From Clostridia bacterium (lineage in GTDB: Bacteria > Bacillota > Clostridia > Oscillospirales > SIG627), in the NCBI GenBank assembly GCA_017453605.1, contig JAFTEP010000224.1, positions 1 through 40,523 on the forward strand: DNA of 40,523 bases, read 5' to 3'. The notes below the pieces were generated by a model. It saw nothing but the letters and a program-made list of their open reading frames with translations. It searched no databases and had not been told where the DNA came from. A program made the translations under genes and the position numbers. Below, in pieces: positions 28,001 through 33,989 of the stretch. Position 1 is the first letter of the stretch. Every line of letters begins with the position of its first letter.

Positions 28001-28333
28001 GTCGGAGCCCAGAAGACGGGCGCTCTCGCTCACATATTCCTCGTAGGAAAGCGCGTAAGAGTCGCCGACGGAAAAATCCGTCACCGAGATCCCGTATTCT
28101 TCCTCAAGCTCGGTGCCCTGCTTGACGATCTCCCTCACGTCGAGAACGGCGTCCGAGGGGATGCCCGACGAGCCGTCGAACGATACCGTGACTCGGTAGT
28201 TGTTGCCGTCTGAGGCGGTCAGGGTATAGGTGCGCGTCAGCGCGGACACGGCGTACTGCAGAAGCGCGCCGAATCCGGTGAAGAGCATTATGAAGACGCA
28301 GATCAGTGAAATGATTCTTTTAGATTTTTCCAT
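19094..28333 (-). CDS. Giant surface protein with InlB-type, Cna-B-like and SpaA-like repeats (3079 aa)
   Basis: A signal peptide at about residues 1-31 has a hydrophobic core ISLICVFIMLFTGFGALL. A leading adhesin-type domain ends near FSAYVVIAHEGDEK (about 200). From about 230 to 2150 the protein is dominated by InlB B-repeat-like units marked by F/L-x-GW (for example FSGW near 408, FAGWYEN near 1406, FLGWYEV near 1651, FRGWRL near 1754, FVGWDED near 2134). A Tyr/Asn/Ser/Gly-rich insert lies at about 845-985. From about 2200 come several Cna-B-like units (TVEKEVTADDTSGTF), then two SpaA-type domains (near 2850 and 2990) with isopeptide-style FRKID and KETEAPAGYN motifs. The protein ends right after the last SpaA domain, with no LPXTG, hydrophobic tail or binding repeats. 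It is last in a prepilin operon, so the attachment route is unclear. Confidence 0.93.
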   Translation of the reverse strand: MEKSKRIISLICVFIMLFTGFGALLQYAVSALTRTYTLTASDGNNYRVTVSFDGSSGIPSDAVLDVREIVKQGTELEEEYGISVTDFSVGDSYALSYEEYVSESARLLGSDPKDFSLARVFDITLRDPDTNEKYQPNNAVAVRIELIDEDLENSGEEIEVVHFGEDKEIMNASVSGSTVEFKTDGFSAYVVIAHEGDEKVVTARVQFHFIDPVYHTSADSGYETLSPVEYQAGEYLFPNKGGTDQTSQILINGESLEFVKNPANRSVDDGNGGLIEQYFFGWYLVEGRFTDDGSQIIYTWSDDPMKLSFEKPITLTLPSTDPQVGDIVYWRIEDAFGSGELDEEGTVHMFLAPIYEDYYFINFHLGTKDDPNLASSLYARKMVVLGSDERVTVRIGNISSPSTNPTKYVFSGWETIDAHGFTVNRYRTVDLEGNEIDSSNTSQNGEYYATFSKSDFVEEEIDLYPVFDEARWIYFNTGRSGNGATYVPAKYRITNDDDGGTWFETLPVSKRPGYKLEGWYADAVVDSDGNILNIDTAMPVEIHYFDNAGNLQTVTENRRAYKLTQWVSDDSCAYTASNYTNSVTVGGTTHKRFTVENGKLYVYKGLESLNLYAEWTSELTPYTVVYWLQNANDDNYTLLTYEVLQGLSGTQTEATQIASNTDLYRDNKLRFCHLSEDQDKSAAGVQSGIRQQTIEGDGSTIVNVYYDRNIYTLRFDIGFARQTSTTGSTVTYTTMTPSEAASHTGTVYGVVNGAYTALIKDVDGNWIVADANGVPYGLIGSDYVPLTATVESTVHLYKPEYVYSSTSSNAESGLYGVNANGDYVELVGTPTTVPGDPVYKLTSTLTDGNEYLIVSRNNNGSGYALGHNGANYSNVGITVNAATSSINAPYISSSGVNATAVWTATANGNAWKFSNGGYFIRNNNNSSTIQISTTNDNSTNWTWDGNNNRLKSGNYSLYYRSGGGYNRFTLRSGNYTTYLYEKTDTSTTSWEYTLNGAPYTGTRYTRAKNGGSTTYPETDATHVVSRGGASYFYDAEGGYGAAGAYIPAVPAGENNTYSYSYNGNSYTGTVYPMAVYGGALYRQTTMQGTWEYFVSYVTNSADGGGYDGFLTTNRYSLGNTNPFGPSEYNGTYTTTNGGSNYIVFYYEITGKFGETIIDEYPGTQPKRVNGTNSYLFVGWIPQQDSYYWYRVSSSIKGLFETISEDLILTGGNRNTGYVNGGRTDGNPDTYTAVSISDPAHDTNTTSGEYGITQEFHCRYTTLNNSHKYLYRIYLADVDTREYPSEPTSKFVITAGSGSNPKDQTPPTYYGYTLVDTKVINNAGTELNPASNNTYGAYTVAELEAAGVGTGMIMVFRFQPNDHTLTFKDSNNNELGSYTYYYGQDLSAADDAHTQLAIENTPEGHTFAGWYENIDGVGNAFDFNRTMPDGQIVLYAIYKPVRYRVKIDPNGAEIDHVNHNYNNNGAEMNRKGYNNYWWDADGNAVSYSADAYDPSWVPFATFNRSEIYNSEGDLERAADTGYRSDQSTYFNGIYGEMVGEYALNRTYVPLSDAAAADYAANGETVYYYVNTQNLPTDGSSLPSDLRNALYMTEDELHQYYLFYRDWVKGNLQGGYISGTTLLGEAAWRNTYVSDQKYRYIFSGEHYEFLGWYEVFYDNEGNETGTSSMPYNFSTPVSGALTLRAQWRLDAGYRIHYIPEYKMEDGTIINGAMFMDQWEDPFAPGSNYADGSKTEILQQPTGLTANGLTTDEYIFRGWRLVSQSVDGGGNVVYNPLEPGKFYDPGDDFIVSAAFADKSSYIYIQAVYEEKDSSYRRPYVTDLTLDANSGYLTTGSYYEGDDLVEGTELSALRDLDWDGVGTLVMDPDTDTIAFCDIQSSVNAHLYRYSTKLTDDISGNALDPVGVNYFRHPSGYLLIGFDDLPDEGDYVATYPADSIIAVQRHEDRTIYAVWEPMVYLNIVNNTEENHGDITLSLTSTDGTALTVVNEKRGVYERIPLDSLSNIVVHQGETLRLAIPNGADKNITITGTNNLGTGYMLYWETDLNGVKDGHPAGHKENLASFSITDMLKENHSDTEKGLTVTFTTRKADKVLILDQNWNGSRTEVYFSNYSTDDNYVGLPYTLPGTGTRLAWTFVGWDEDPSLRPDIENGTDLPEYLASNADSLLIASMTDFFEAKDTDHNDVVTLYAIWSSDDKANTVRVYKLIPEPGKQDKEFDFTVSFKGSYRNDEAHINGTITERTSPVISLTNEQYMVIVTEVIDGESTGKAKVTQTIQKYGTNDQPIGSALVVTTGDINVSAVVNFYLEIKVVEAEYTNYITTSSVESEIIPDSLTTNGNLLSWTNYTTGGTVFYTNARKTAEVTVKKVLKNHPADMAFTFRGSYTLTEDGVTVTKTLQNISVLSSSSTGTAFAEKIPVGAILTVTEIADNSFDVTAAAQNGSADTDAADNVYKFTVTADETLTFTNTLKSYPVRIVLVGFDGTTTYTDVEAQFSLRADVSSIVNHKYTTPDDNLIYDGILSVGEYSLIEHWVQSGYLGLDRDVTLTVSGDDTVTSDDAMHIVITGNKTDGFLVTVYNQKTVDLSIEKTLIDPLLGSGRTFYFAVSYSNTLNGVTETVNKSGENAIALASGSRTTFTVPIGAANLTVAEEVSRRVSSSSLVTIAETYETYYRITNGSNEVVPADTGSSYTYTTVAASNDKDLISFTNKAKTVDVTVEKEVTADDTSGTFTFVATLSKGATGIPGYAIFVNGTPADDSDDVLTDASGQYSFTLRHGGTMVLTLPVGARLQVRETGLSGTTDPTLTLEDDYQTTAAAYYTAGGGYTGSTSWAENSRSYTIVSVPGDDLTLTFTNGSGGKEVFFRKIDGFGNALPGAVFSLYTSYSDAVAKGTSGRVSLTVGTTKTDTVTSATTLDVNGFNVGFKVPNGVYYMTEIGTVTGCRTNSYIYRVTVGAAGTTVEGITLPAGSDYLVERMSDSTTVDAVPDIPVYGLLNESRAERKVIFRKINTSFQSLSGAKFDILRVDMTVVASDCVSGETGAFWIGKLPYGKYYLKETEAPAGYNDAPVWFEVRVDSSGITAKRLSSAP

Positions 28334-28380
28334 CGGATATTTTCCTTATCGATCGGGATGATTTTTCTTTGTTCATCTTC

Positions 28381-28403
28381 GTCCGCGCCCGCCCGGCGCG
28401 AAC
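28381..28403 (-). other. Intercistronic hairpin between prepilin and giant surface protein genes
   Basis: On the minus strand a 9-bp stem (GTTCGCGCC with GGCGCGGAC, one G-T wobble) has a 5-nt loop. No T-run follows, so it is not a standard terminator. It sits in the 79-base gap of the operon and may protect or process mRNA, or lower read-through into the 9.2-kb gene. Confidence 0.6.
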
Positions 28404-28412
28404 TTTTCTTCA

Positions 28413-30617
28413 TTAATTCTTTATATTGATGATCCTGACCTCGGGCGAAGGCCAGTCGCCGAAGTGCTTTGCGACAAAATCCGTGCTTGAGACGGACGCG
28501 CCGAGCTGTTCGACTGTCAGAAGGGCGTAATCGCCCTGATAATACTGTACGAGGGACGCGTCGTATGCGGACGCGCTCTTGCGGGTGCCGGTGAGATAAG
28601 CGTTGTAGATCGCGCTGGTCTCGTCGAACGCATCTATATCCGCCGAGCCGGGATCCATGTATCTCTTGCCGTCGGCGCCTGCGTCGAGCTCGTTGACGAT
28701 CTCATAGTAGTAATTGAGATTTGAAAGCTGCGCCGATCCGGAGACTTCTGCGACGAACGCGCCGGAAGAGGCCGTGGCGTTCACAAGACCGGTCGCGTAG
28801 CAGTTCGACACGAGTCCGCCGTCTATCGCCGCCGCCAGACCTCCGGCGGCCGCTCCCTTCGCGGAGCAGGTGGAATAACTGTTGTAAACTGTCGAGCCGG
28901 TCGAGGTCCCGATGAGACCGCCCGCGCTTCCGCCCGCCGCCGTCACGTTGAAGGACGCGGGGTCGTAGGCGCCGTTTTGGGTGTGTCCGCCGGAATAGCA
29001 GGCGCTGACGGTCGCGGCTCTCGCCTCGCCGATGAGTCCGCCCGCGTCTGCGGCGATCCCTGACGAGCTGACGACCAGAGCCGCCGCGCTCTTTGTGATC
29101 TGGCTGTTCTGAGCGCGGCCGATGAGTCCGCCGACGTCTCCCGCGCCGCTTATAGTCGCGGCAGCGGAGGAACTGCTGTTGATGGCGACAACGTTGGCGA
29201 CGGTCGATCCGAGGGCCGTTCCCGCGAGGGCTCCGGCTCCCGAGGTCCCGCCCGCGATCGTGAAGTCGACGAGCTTGAGATCCCTGACTGTGTCGCCGGT
29301 CAGATCGCCGAACAGACCCGCCGACTGAGAAGAGCCGGAGGTGTCGGCGTCGATCCCGGTGATCGAACAGAGCGCGCCGTCGTAGGTCATGGTATAATCC
29401 GCGGTGTTGACCGGCTTGAATTTCGCGTCGGTGAGCTGACCGGAAGCGCCGTAGATCCTGGGGTAGACGGATGCGTTCCAGGTGAGATCGGTGGTCTGCA
29501 GGGCGCTGACCTGCTCGGAAGACGTGACGTGCTTCAGCGCGGAGTTTGTCACGTTCACCGAAGACACGGTCCGGTCGAGATTTTCGAGATGGCGGATATA
29601 CGAGACGTGCGCGGACGCCTTGTCCGAATCGTTGTATGCGAACAGACTGTTGGTCGTCTGTTTGGTGCTGTAGGCGACGTTGGTGAGTTCGCTGTTGTTG
29701 TATGCGACCGCCTGGATCGTTATATCCTCGCCGGGGATCAGAGGATCGGTCCCCGTGCAGAAAAGATCGGCAAAATGCTTTCCGGACTGAGTGATATCGT
29801 CGAGGACGATGTCTCTGTAGACGACGTTGTCGGTGTTCTCGGTCACGTCGGAGTTGGAGTAGTATTCCGAAAGACCCGCCAGAGAGAGCGTGATCTCGCG
29901 GCTGTTCTTGCTGGTCACGCCGGTGATTATGAGTTTCAGCTTCGCGTTGGGGTTGCCTTTGTTGAAATCCGTGACGGTGACGGTCAGCTTGTCGGCGTTT
30001 GTTACGACGATCTTCGGCGCCAGAAGCTCTGCGCCCTTCGTGAGGGCAGCGGCCTCGGCTCCGCCGTACCATCCGATGACGGAGCTGTCGCCGACGTAGG
30101 TCCTGAGTTCGCTCTTATGTTCTTCGCCGGTCTTGGTCATGAAGTCGGCGTAGTTGTCGGCGTAATTATGTCTGAACCGCCCGCTGTCCTCCCAGTAGAA
30201 AACGTCGAGGACCGTCGCGGCGTCGCGGTGGTAGCGGATGATATAGCAGCCGCTCGCCCTGATGTGCTCGTCGACGGCGGCGAAGGGGAGCATGAGGTCG
30301 AAAACGGTGGTCTCAAGGCTCGCGCGGTTGTTGCCGGCCTTGACGAAATAGTATACCCCCGTGTTTTTGTTTTCGGAGTCCTTTTCGGGGATGCCGAAAT
30401 CGGTGCGTCCGAGATATCCCTGGCTTTCCGCCATGGACAGATGGTTCTGCGCCGCGACGAAGATCTCCTTCGCGAATGCGTCGTATTCGAGCTTGGTCAT
30501 GGAGCGCAGGTAAGTATGGACGGCGACAAAGACAACGGCGGCGAGGATGAGCACTATCGCCACTGTAAGAAGTGCCTCCGCCAGCGTGAATCCCTTTTCG
30601 CGTCTGTTTTTGTTCAT
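28413..30617 (-). CDS. Prepilin-like protein carrying GLUG repeats (734 aa)
   Basis: ATG 30617 (MNKNRREKGFTLAEALL...) is chosen because the upstream GTG lies inside its GGTGATT ribosome binding site. The prepilin peptidase site is REKG/FTLAE, with Glu at +5 and a hydrophobic helix TVAIVLILAAVVFVAV, so it should be processed and methylated like a type IV pilin or pseudopilin. Residues about 60-420 are an extended beta-rich region. From about 430 to 640 there are repeated GLUG-type units: SAGLFGDLTGDTV, GGLIGRAQNS, AGGLIGEARA, AGGLIGTSTGST and VSNCYATGL. Such units are found in surface and adhesion proteins and probably form a beta-helix. The protein is far larger than normal pilins (about 150 aa), so it looks like a pilus-tip adhesin. 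It is fourth in a five-gene operon. Confidence 0.9.
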   Translation of the reverse strand: MNKNRREKGFTLAEALLTVAIVLILAAVVFVAVHTYLRSMTKLEYDAFAKEIFVAAQNHLSMAESQGYLGRTDFGIPEKDSENKNTGVYYFVKAGNNRASLETTVFDLMLPFAAVDEHIRASGCYIIRYHRDAATVLDVFYWEDSGRFRHNYADNYADFMTKTGEEHKSELRTYVGDSSVIGWYGGAEAAALTKGAELLAPKIVVTNADKLTVTVTDFNKGNPNAKLKLIITGVTSKNSREITLSLAGLSEYYSNSDVTENTDNVVYRDIVLDDITQSGKHFADLFCTGTDPLIPGEDITIQAVAYNNSELTNVAYSTKQTTNSLFAYNDSDKASAHVSYIRHLENLDRTVSSVNVTNSALKHVTSSEQVSALQTTDLTWNASVYPRIYGASGQLTDAKFKPVNTADYTMTYDGALCSITGIDADTSGSSQSAGLFGDLTGDTVRDLKLVDFTIAGGTSGAGALAGTALGSTVANVVAINSSSSAAATISGAGDVGGLIGRAQNSQITKSAAALVVSSSGIAADAGGLIGEARAATVSACYSGGHTQNGAYDPASFNVTAAGGSAGGLIGTSTGSTVYNSYSTCSAKGAAAGGLAAAIDGGLVSNCYATGLVNATASSGAFVAEVSGSAQLSNLNYYYEIVNELDAGADGKRYMDPGSADIDAFDETSAIYNAYLTGTRKSASAYDASLVQYYQGDYALLTVEQLGASVSSTDFVAKHFGDWPSPEVRIINIKN

Positions 30618-30635
30618 TTCAATCACCGTTTTGAA

Positions 30636-31175
30636 TTATGTTCGGTCTGTCAGTATCCTGATTTCGAAAGTGTCTATCTCGGTCACGGTCGTATCGCCGT
30701 TCAGCACCGTGAGTCCGGTCACCGTGACGACTCCGCCGGAATAGTCGAACGCGCACGTCGTGTGCAGGTTCTTGTTCGACGCCTCGGTCGTGACCAGCAG
30801 ACGGTTGAAAGTGTCGTCCTCGATCACGTCGGTGTACTCGTGTATGTAGATGCCGGGCTTTTGCGAAACGTCCGATCCGACGATGTAGATCTTGCTTTTG
30901 CTTCCGTTGTCGCTCGTGTAGGCGATCTCGTTCTTCGCGTCGTTCACCGTGATGTCCTTGGCTGTGCCGAGCTCGTCGCGCAGGCGCGTCATCGTCGTCG
31001 AGAGGAGCACCTGGGCGTTTGCGGAAGTGACGATCTTGCTGTATGCGCTCGCGGCTGTCGGTATCCCCGCCGCCAGGACCGCGGTGACCATGAGCAGGAT
31101 CAGGATCGCCATGAGCATCTCGGCGAAGGAGAATCCGCCGCGCGAATTCAGTCGCGTTCTTATCCTTTTTGTCAT
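30636..31175 (-). CDS. Prepilin-like (pseudopilin) protein, 179 aa
   Basis: It begins MTKRIRTRLNSRGG/FSFAEML, a canonical prepilin cleavage site with Glu +5, followed by the hydrophobic helix MAILILLMVTAVLAAGI. The C-terminal part (about 60-179) is a small beta-rich domain typical of minor pseudopilins (GspI/GspJ-like size). The start overlaps the stop of the upstream gene as ATGA, and the stop lies 18 bases before the start of the GLUG prepilin. By analogy it would be a minor subunit of a type II-like or type IV pseudopilus. No export ATPase, platform protein or prepilin peptidase is encoded in the window. Confidence 0.88.
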   Translation of the reverse strand: MTKRIRTRLNSRGGFSFAEMLMAILILLMVTAVLAAGIPTAASAYSKIVTSANAQVLLSTTMTRLRDELGTAKDITVNDAKNEIAYTSDNGSKSKIYIVGSDVSQKPGIYIHEYTDVIEDDTFNRLLVTTEASNKNLHTTCAFDYSGGVVTVTGLTVLNGDTTVTEIDTFEIRILTDRT

Positions 31176-31516
31176 GACGCCACCCTGTAGCTCTTCACGC
31201 TCTCGTTCTCGGAGTTCGAGTAGTAGACGACGGTGATGCTTCCCGCGCCGTCTGTGAGAGTGATCGTTTCGGAGCCTTCCTTTATGCTCACGGTGCCGGT
31301 CTCGGAGGAGCCGTTCTGCTCGACGACCGAGCGGTCCGCGCTGACGTAGTCGGCGACCTTTTCCCTGCTGTTGGAGATCATCGTCGAGGAGGCGTTTATC
31401 ATTCCCGCGAGAAGAACGATCGCGAGCGAGGAGACGAGCAGGGCGATCAGGATTTCGGAAAGGCTTTCGCCGCGGACGTCCTTTAACTTTTTGAGGATCT
31501 TAGGGGTTCGTTTCAT
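31172..31516 (-). CDS. Small prepilin-like protein, 114 aa
   Basis: It begins MKRTPKILKKLKDVRG/ESLSEIL: a basic leader, Gly -1, Glu +5 and the hydrophobic helix IALLVSSLAIVLLAGMI, so it matches class III prepilin signal rules, although residue +1 is Glu rather than Phe. The mature part is only about 98 residues, with a short beta-rich tail (TGTVSIKEGSETITLTDG). ATG 31516 overlaps the upstream gene by 17 bases and has AAAGGAGG 12 nt before it; the stop overlaps the next start by four bases. The role is inferred as a minor pseudopilin of the same complex. Confidence 0.85.
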   Translation of the reverse strand: MKRTPKILKKLKDVRGESLSEILIALLVSSLAIVLLAGMINASSTMISNSREKVADYVSADRSVVEQNGSSETGTVSIKEGSETITLTDGAGSITVVYYSNSENESVKSYRVAS

Positions 31517-32321
31517 TTGTCGCCGATGCCTCCTTTCTCAGACTTCCGACCGACCATTTGATCACGGAAGTTTCTTCCAGGACGGTCGTCCTTTCATAGG
31601 TCTGTATATATCCGCTTGAGGTCTGTCTCGTTCTCGTGCCGTCCGAGGAGGTCGTCTTTTCGGTCTCGTTGACCTCCGGGATCAGGGTGAGGATGACGCT
31701 GTAGCTGTCTTTTTCCGCGCCGTCCGTTATCCTCAGGACGAGCGTCCCGTCCGACTTCATGCTCCAGAAGACTTCGGCGTCAAGACTGCTGTCCGAGTGG
31801 GACACGGTGAACTTGCCTCCGCTCTCGGAGTTGGAGAAGGAATATCCCATCGCGGCTTCGTTGTTGCAGGAGGCGGATCCGAAGAGCAGATGCACGGCGC
31901 GCGCCGTGAGGAAACTCAGATCGGCGGTCGAAAGGAGGTAGTCGGGCGAGGAATATTCGACGGAACCTACTGTCGTTTTATAATTGTATTCGACGTTATC
32001 GACGGGGGTTCCGGGCGAAACGTTCTCGGCGCCGTCGACGATCGAAACGGTGTACGGCGTTTCGGTCGCGTTCAGAGTGGTTTTGGTGCGGACGATCTTC
32101 ACTTCTTTCCCGCAGAGCAGATCCTCGAGCAGTTCGGCGGCGGAAGAAACTTTGTAATATCTCTGATCCGATTCGACGAGCCCGCTCATCCTTCCGGCGG
32201 ACGCGGTCGCCGCGGTGAGGACCACGGCTCCGATGACTGCGCAGACAAGGAACAGTAGAAGTGCCATCGAAAGAGAAGCGCCCTTGTTAGATCTCAGTTT
32301 TTCGATAATAGGTTTGCCCAT
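31500..32321 (-). CDS. GspK/PilX-like prepilin without Glu5, 273 aa
   Basis: I favour ATG 32321 (MGKPIIEKLRSNKGASLSM...), which places the prepilin-type leader at the N-terminus; the open frame extends to 32420 but adds no leader features. The cleavage site is SNKG/ASLSM, with Met at +5 instead of Glu, followed by the hydrophobic helix ALLLFLVCAVIGAVVL. GspK/PulK pseudopilins, which cap the tip and start assembly, also lack Glu5, and this is the largest of the three simple prepilins here, as GspK is. The C-terminal 230 residues are beta-rich and Ser/Thr-rich. The ribosome binding site is weak (AAAGG 13 nt upstream), so the start is the least certain point. It is first in the operon. Confidence 0.8.
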   Translation of the reverse strand: MGKPIIEKLRSNKGASLSMALLLFLVCAVIGAVVLTAATASAGRMSGLVESDQRYYKVSSAAELLEDLLCGKEVKIVRTKTTLNATETPYTVSIVDGAENVSPGTPVDNVEYNYKTTVGSVEYSSPDYLLSTADLSFLTARAVHLLFGSASCNNEAAMGYSFSNSESGGKFTVSHSDSSLDAEVFWSMKSDGTLVLRITDGAEKDSYSVILTLIPEVNETEKTTSSDGTRTRQTSSGYIQTYERTTVLEETSVIKWSVGSLRKEASATNETNP

Positions 32322-32738
32322 CGTGATAATTATACCTTTCCGACGCACTCCAAAAACCATTCTGTCGGCGTCGCTGAAAATCGTTTGAACATTTTTATCC
32401 ATAGTATAATAGTTCAGCATACTACTATAACCCGAAAATTTTAAATCTTTATTACTTATCTATGAACAAACTATAAATTAGTCCAAAACTCCCGAAAGTT
32501 TTTATCTTTCTTTTATATGACGAATCAACTTTTTCAAATAATTGTCAGCTTATGTCCTTATTGCTGTCAGATCCCGCCGTTTTTCTCTGCGCCCCGGGGA
32601 CTTGAATTTGCCCGCATAATGTTGTAAAATGTTGTAAAAATTTGAAAAAGAAATACTCCGGGCGCTTTTTGACGTTCACCCGAAACCACTTGCGGCAAAA
32701 GCTCCCGACAGATCTCCCCAACCCGGCAGGTGATCGTT
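32322..32738. other. A/T-rich divergent control region
   Basis: These 417 bases separate the prepilin operon (minus) from the WYL pair (plus) and are clearly more A/T-rich than the flanks. They hold the WYL promoter at 32602-32630 and a tandem ATGTTGTAAA repeat (32619-32638 region). An imperfect dyad near 32395-32430 (ATAGTAGTAT against ATTATACTAT) is a possible site for the prepilin promoter, whose -10 could be TATACT or the TATAAT just before ATG 32321. I could not fix the minus-strand promoter. No gene is seen. Confidence 0.55.
32602..32630 (+). promoter_or_regulatory. Promoter of the WYL pair
   Basis: The -35 is TTGAAT (32602-32607), the spacer is 17 bp, and the -10 is TAAAAT (32625-32630). 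The -10 lies inside a tandem ATGTTGTAAA repeat, a possible operator. The leader to ATG 32739 is about 100 nt. Confidence 0.65.
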
Positions 32739-33989
32739 ATGGCATACAGCGAGCTTATAAAGAATTTCGGCAGGATCCGCGATTATATGCGCGAGTTTTA
32801 CGTTTACGGCTTCAAGAGCCGGGACGAATACACGCTCAAAAGCGCCAGATCCTACGACGACGAGCGGAGGCGGCTGGAAAGCTGGCTCGGCGACTATATG
32901 GGATTCAGGCAGACCCCCGACGGGAAGAAAGTGTTTCTTTCCATCGACAGCAGGATCTGCCGTCACAATCCGCTTTACAAGGCGTGGAAGGCGAAGAGCT
33001 TCACAGACGGCGACATAACTCTGCACTTTCTCTTGTTCGATATCCTCTGTTCACCTGAGATCAGCCTGACCCTGAACGAGCTGACCCAAAAACTCGACGA
33101 ATATCTTGAATTTTTCGGCGGGCCGAGGACCTTCGACGTCTCCACCGTCCGCAAAAAGCTCAAAGAATACGTTTCGGAGGGGATAATCGTCGCCGAAAAG
33201 CGCGGGAAGACGCTTTGCTACCGCCGCGCCGAGGGCGATCTCACGTTCGATCCCGACGCGCTCGCGTTCTTTTCGGAGGTCGCGCCGGTCGGAGTCGTCG
33301 GCTCGTACCTTCTCGACAAACAAAGCCCCTCCCCCGACCGCTTCGCCTTCAAGCATCACTACATAACAGGGGCGCTCGACAGCGAGATCGTCTGTCAGCT
33401 CCTGGACGCTGTATCTTCCGGGCGGTATATCACTCTCGGGACCGTGAACCGCAGGAAGGACAGGCTCTCGGAAAGCCGCGTCGTGCCGCTCAGGATATTC
33501 ATAAGCGTGCAGAGCGGCAGACACTATCTGATGGCGTTCGCGCCTCGATTCAGGCGCATCACCTCCTACCGGATCGACAACATCCTTTCCGTGAAAGAGG
33601 ACGAGGTCTGCCCGGAGTTCGGCGAGCTGAAACAGAGGCTCGAAGAGATGGAGCCGCATATCTGGGGAGTCAGCACTCAGGGCGGATCGGGCGAGCGGAT
33701 AGAGCACGTCGAGTTCACCGTGAGATATTCTCCCGAGGAGCCATTCATACATCAGCGGCTCGAGCGCGAGAAGCGCTGCGGAAAAGTCGAAAGGCTTTCG
33801 GACACTTCGAGCAGATTTTCCGCCGACGTTTATGACGCGACCGAGCTGGTCCCGTGGATCAGGACCTTCATCTGCCGCATAACCGACGTGAGTTTTTCCG
33901 ACAAGGCGCTCGAAAGAAGGTTCAGGCAGGATATTCTGGATATGTACGCGCTCTACGGCTTGGGATCGGAAGGCGGTGACGGGAAATGA
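32739..33989 (+). CDS. WYL-domain regulator 1 of the RNA-repair-type locus
   Basis: ATG 32739 (MAYSELIKNFGRIRDYM...) has AGGTGAT just upstream; GTG 32730 is part of that site. The 416 residues include an N-terminal part (about 1-170) with winged-HTH-like helices (TLNELTQKLDEYLEFFG, STVRKKLKEYVSEGIIV). The WYL domain (about 205-290) has RYITLGTVNRRK, VVPLRIFISVQSGRHYLMAF and ITSYRIDNILSV. A WCX-like C-terminal domain (about 310-400) contains VEFTVRYSPEEPF. It overlaps the next WYL gene by four bases (ATGA), suggesting a heteromeric pair like other paired WYL proteins (PafBC). Placed before structured RNAs, a DUF2828 gene and rtcB, it is probably the regulator of that locus; WYL domains are thought to sense nucleic-acid ligands. 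Confidence 0.9.
   Translation: MAYSELIKNFGRIRDYMREFYVYGFKSRDEYTLKSARSYDDERRRLESWLGDYMGFRQTPDGKKVFLSIDSRICRHNPLYKAWKAKSFTDGDITLHFLLFDILCSPEISLTLNELTQKLDEYLEFFGGPRTFDVSTVRKKLKEYVSEGIIVAEKRGKTLCYRRAEGDLTFDPDALAFFSEVAPVGVVGSYLLDKQSPSPDRFAFKHHYITGALDSEIVCQLLDAVSSGRYITLGTVNRRKDRLSESRVVPLRIFISVQSGRHYLMAFAPRFRRITSYRIDNILSVKEDEVCPEFGELKQRLEEMEPHIWGVSTQGGSGERIEHVEFTVRYSPEEPFIHQRLEREKRCGKVERLSDTSSRFSADVYDATELVPWIRTFICRITDVSFSDKALERRFRQDILDMYALYGLGSEGGDGK

Noticed and set aside
32427..32503. TTTTCGGG and TTTCGGGA matches in the prepilin control region as further copies of the promoter palindrome
   Set aside because: Only half of the dyad is present and no TATAAT stands at the conserved distance.
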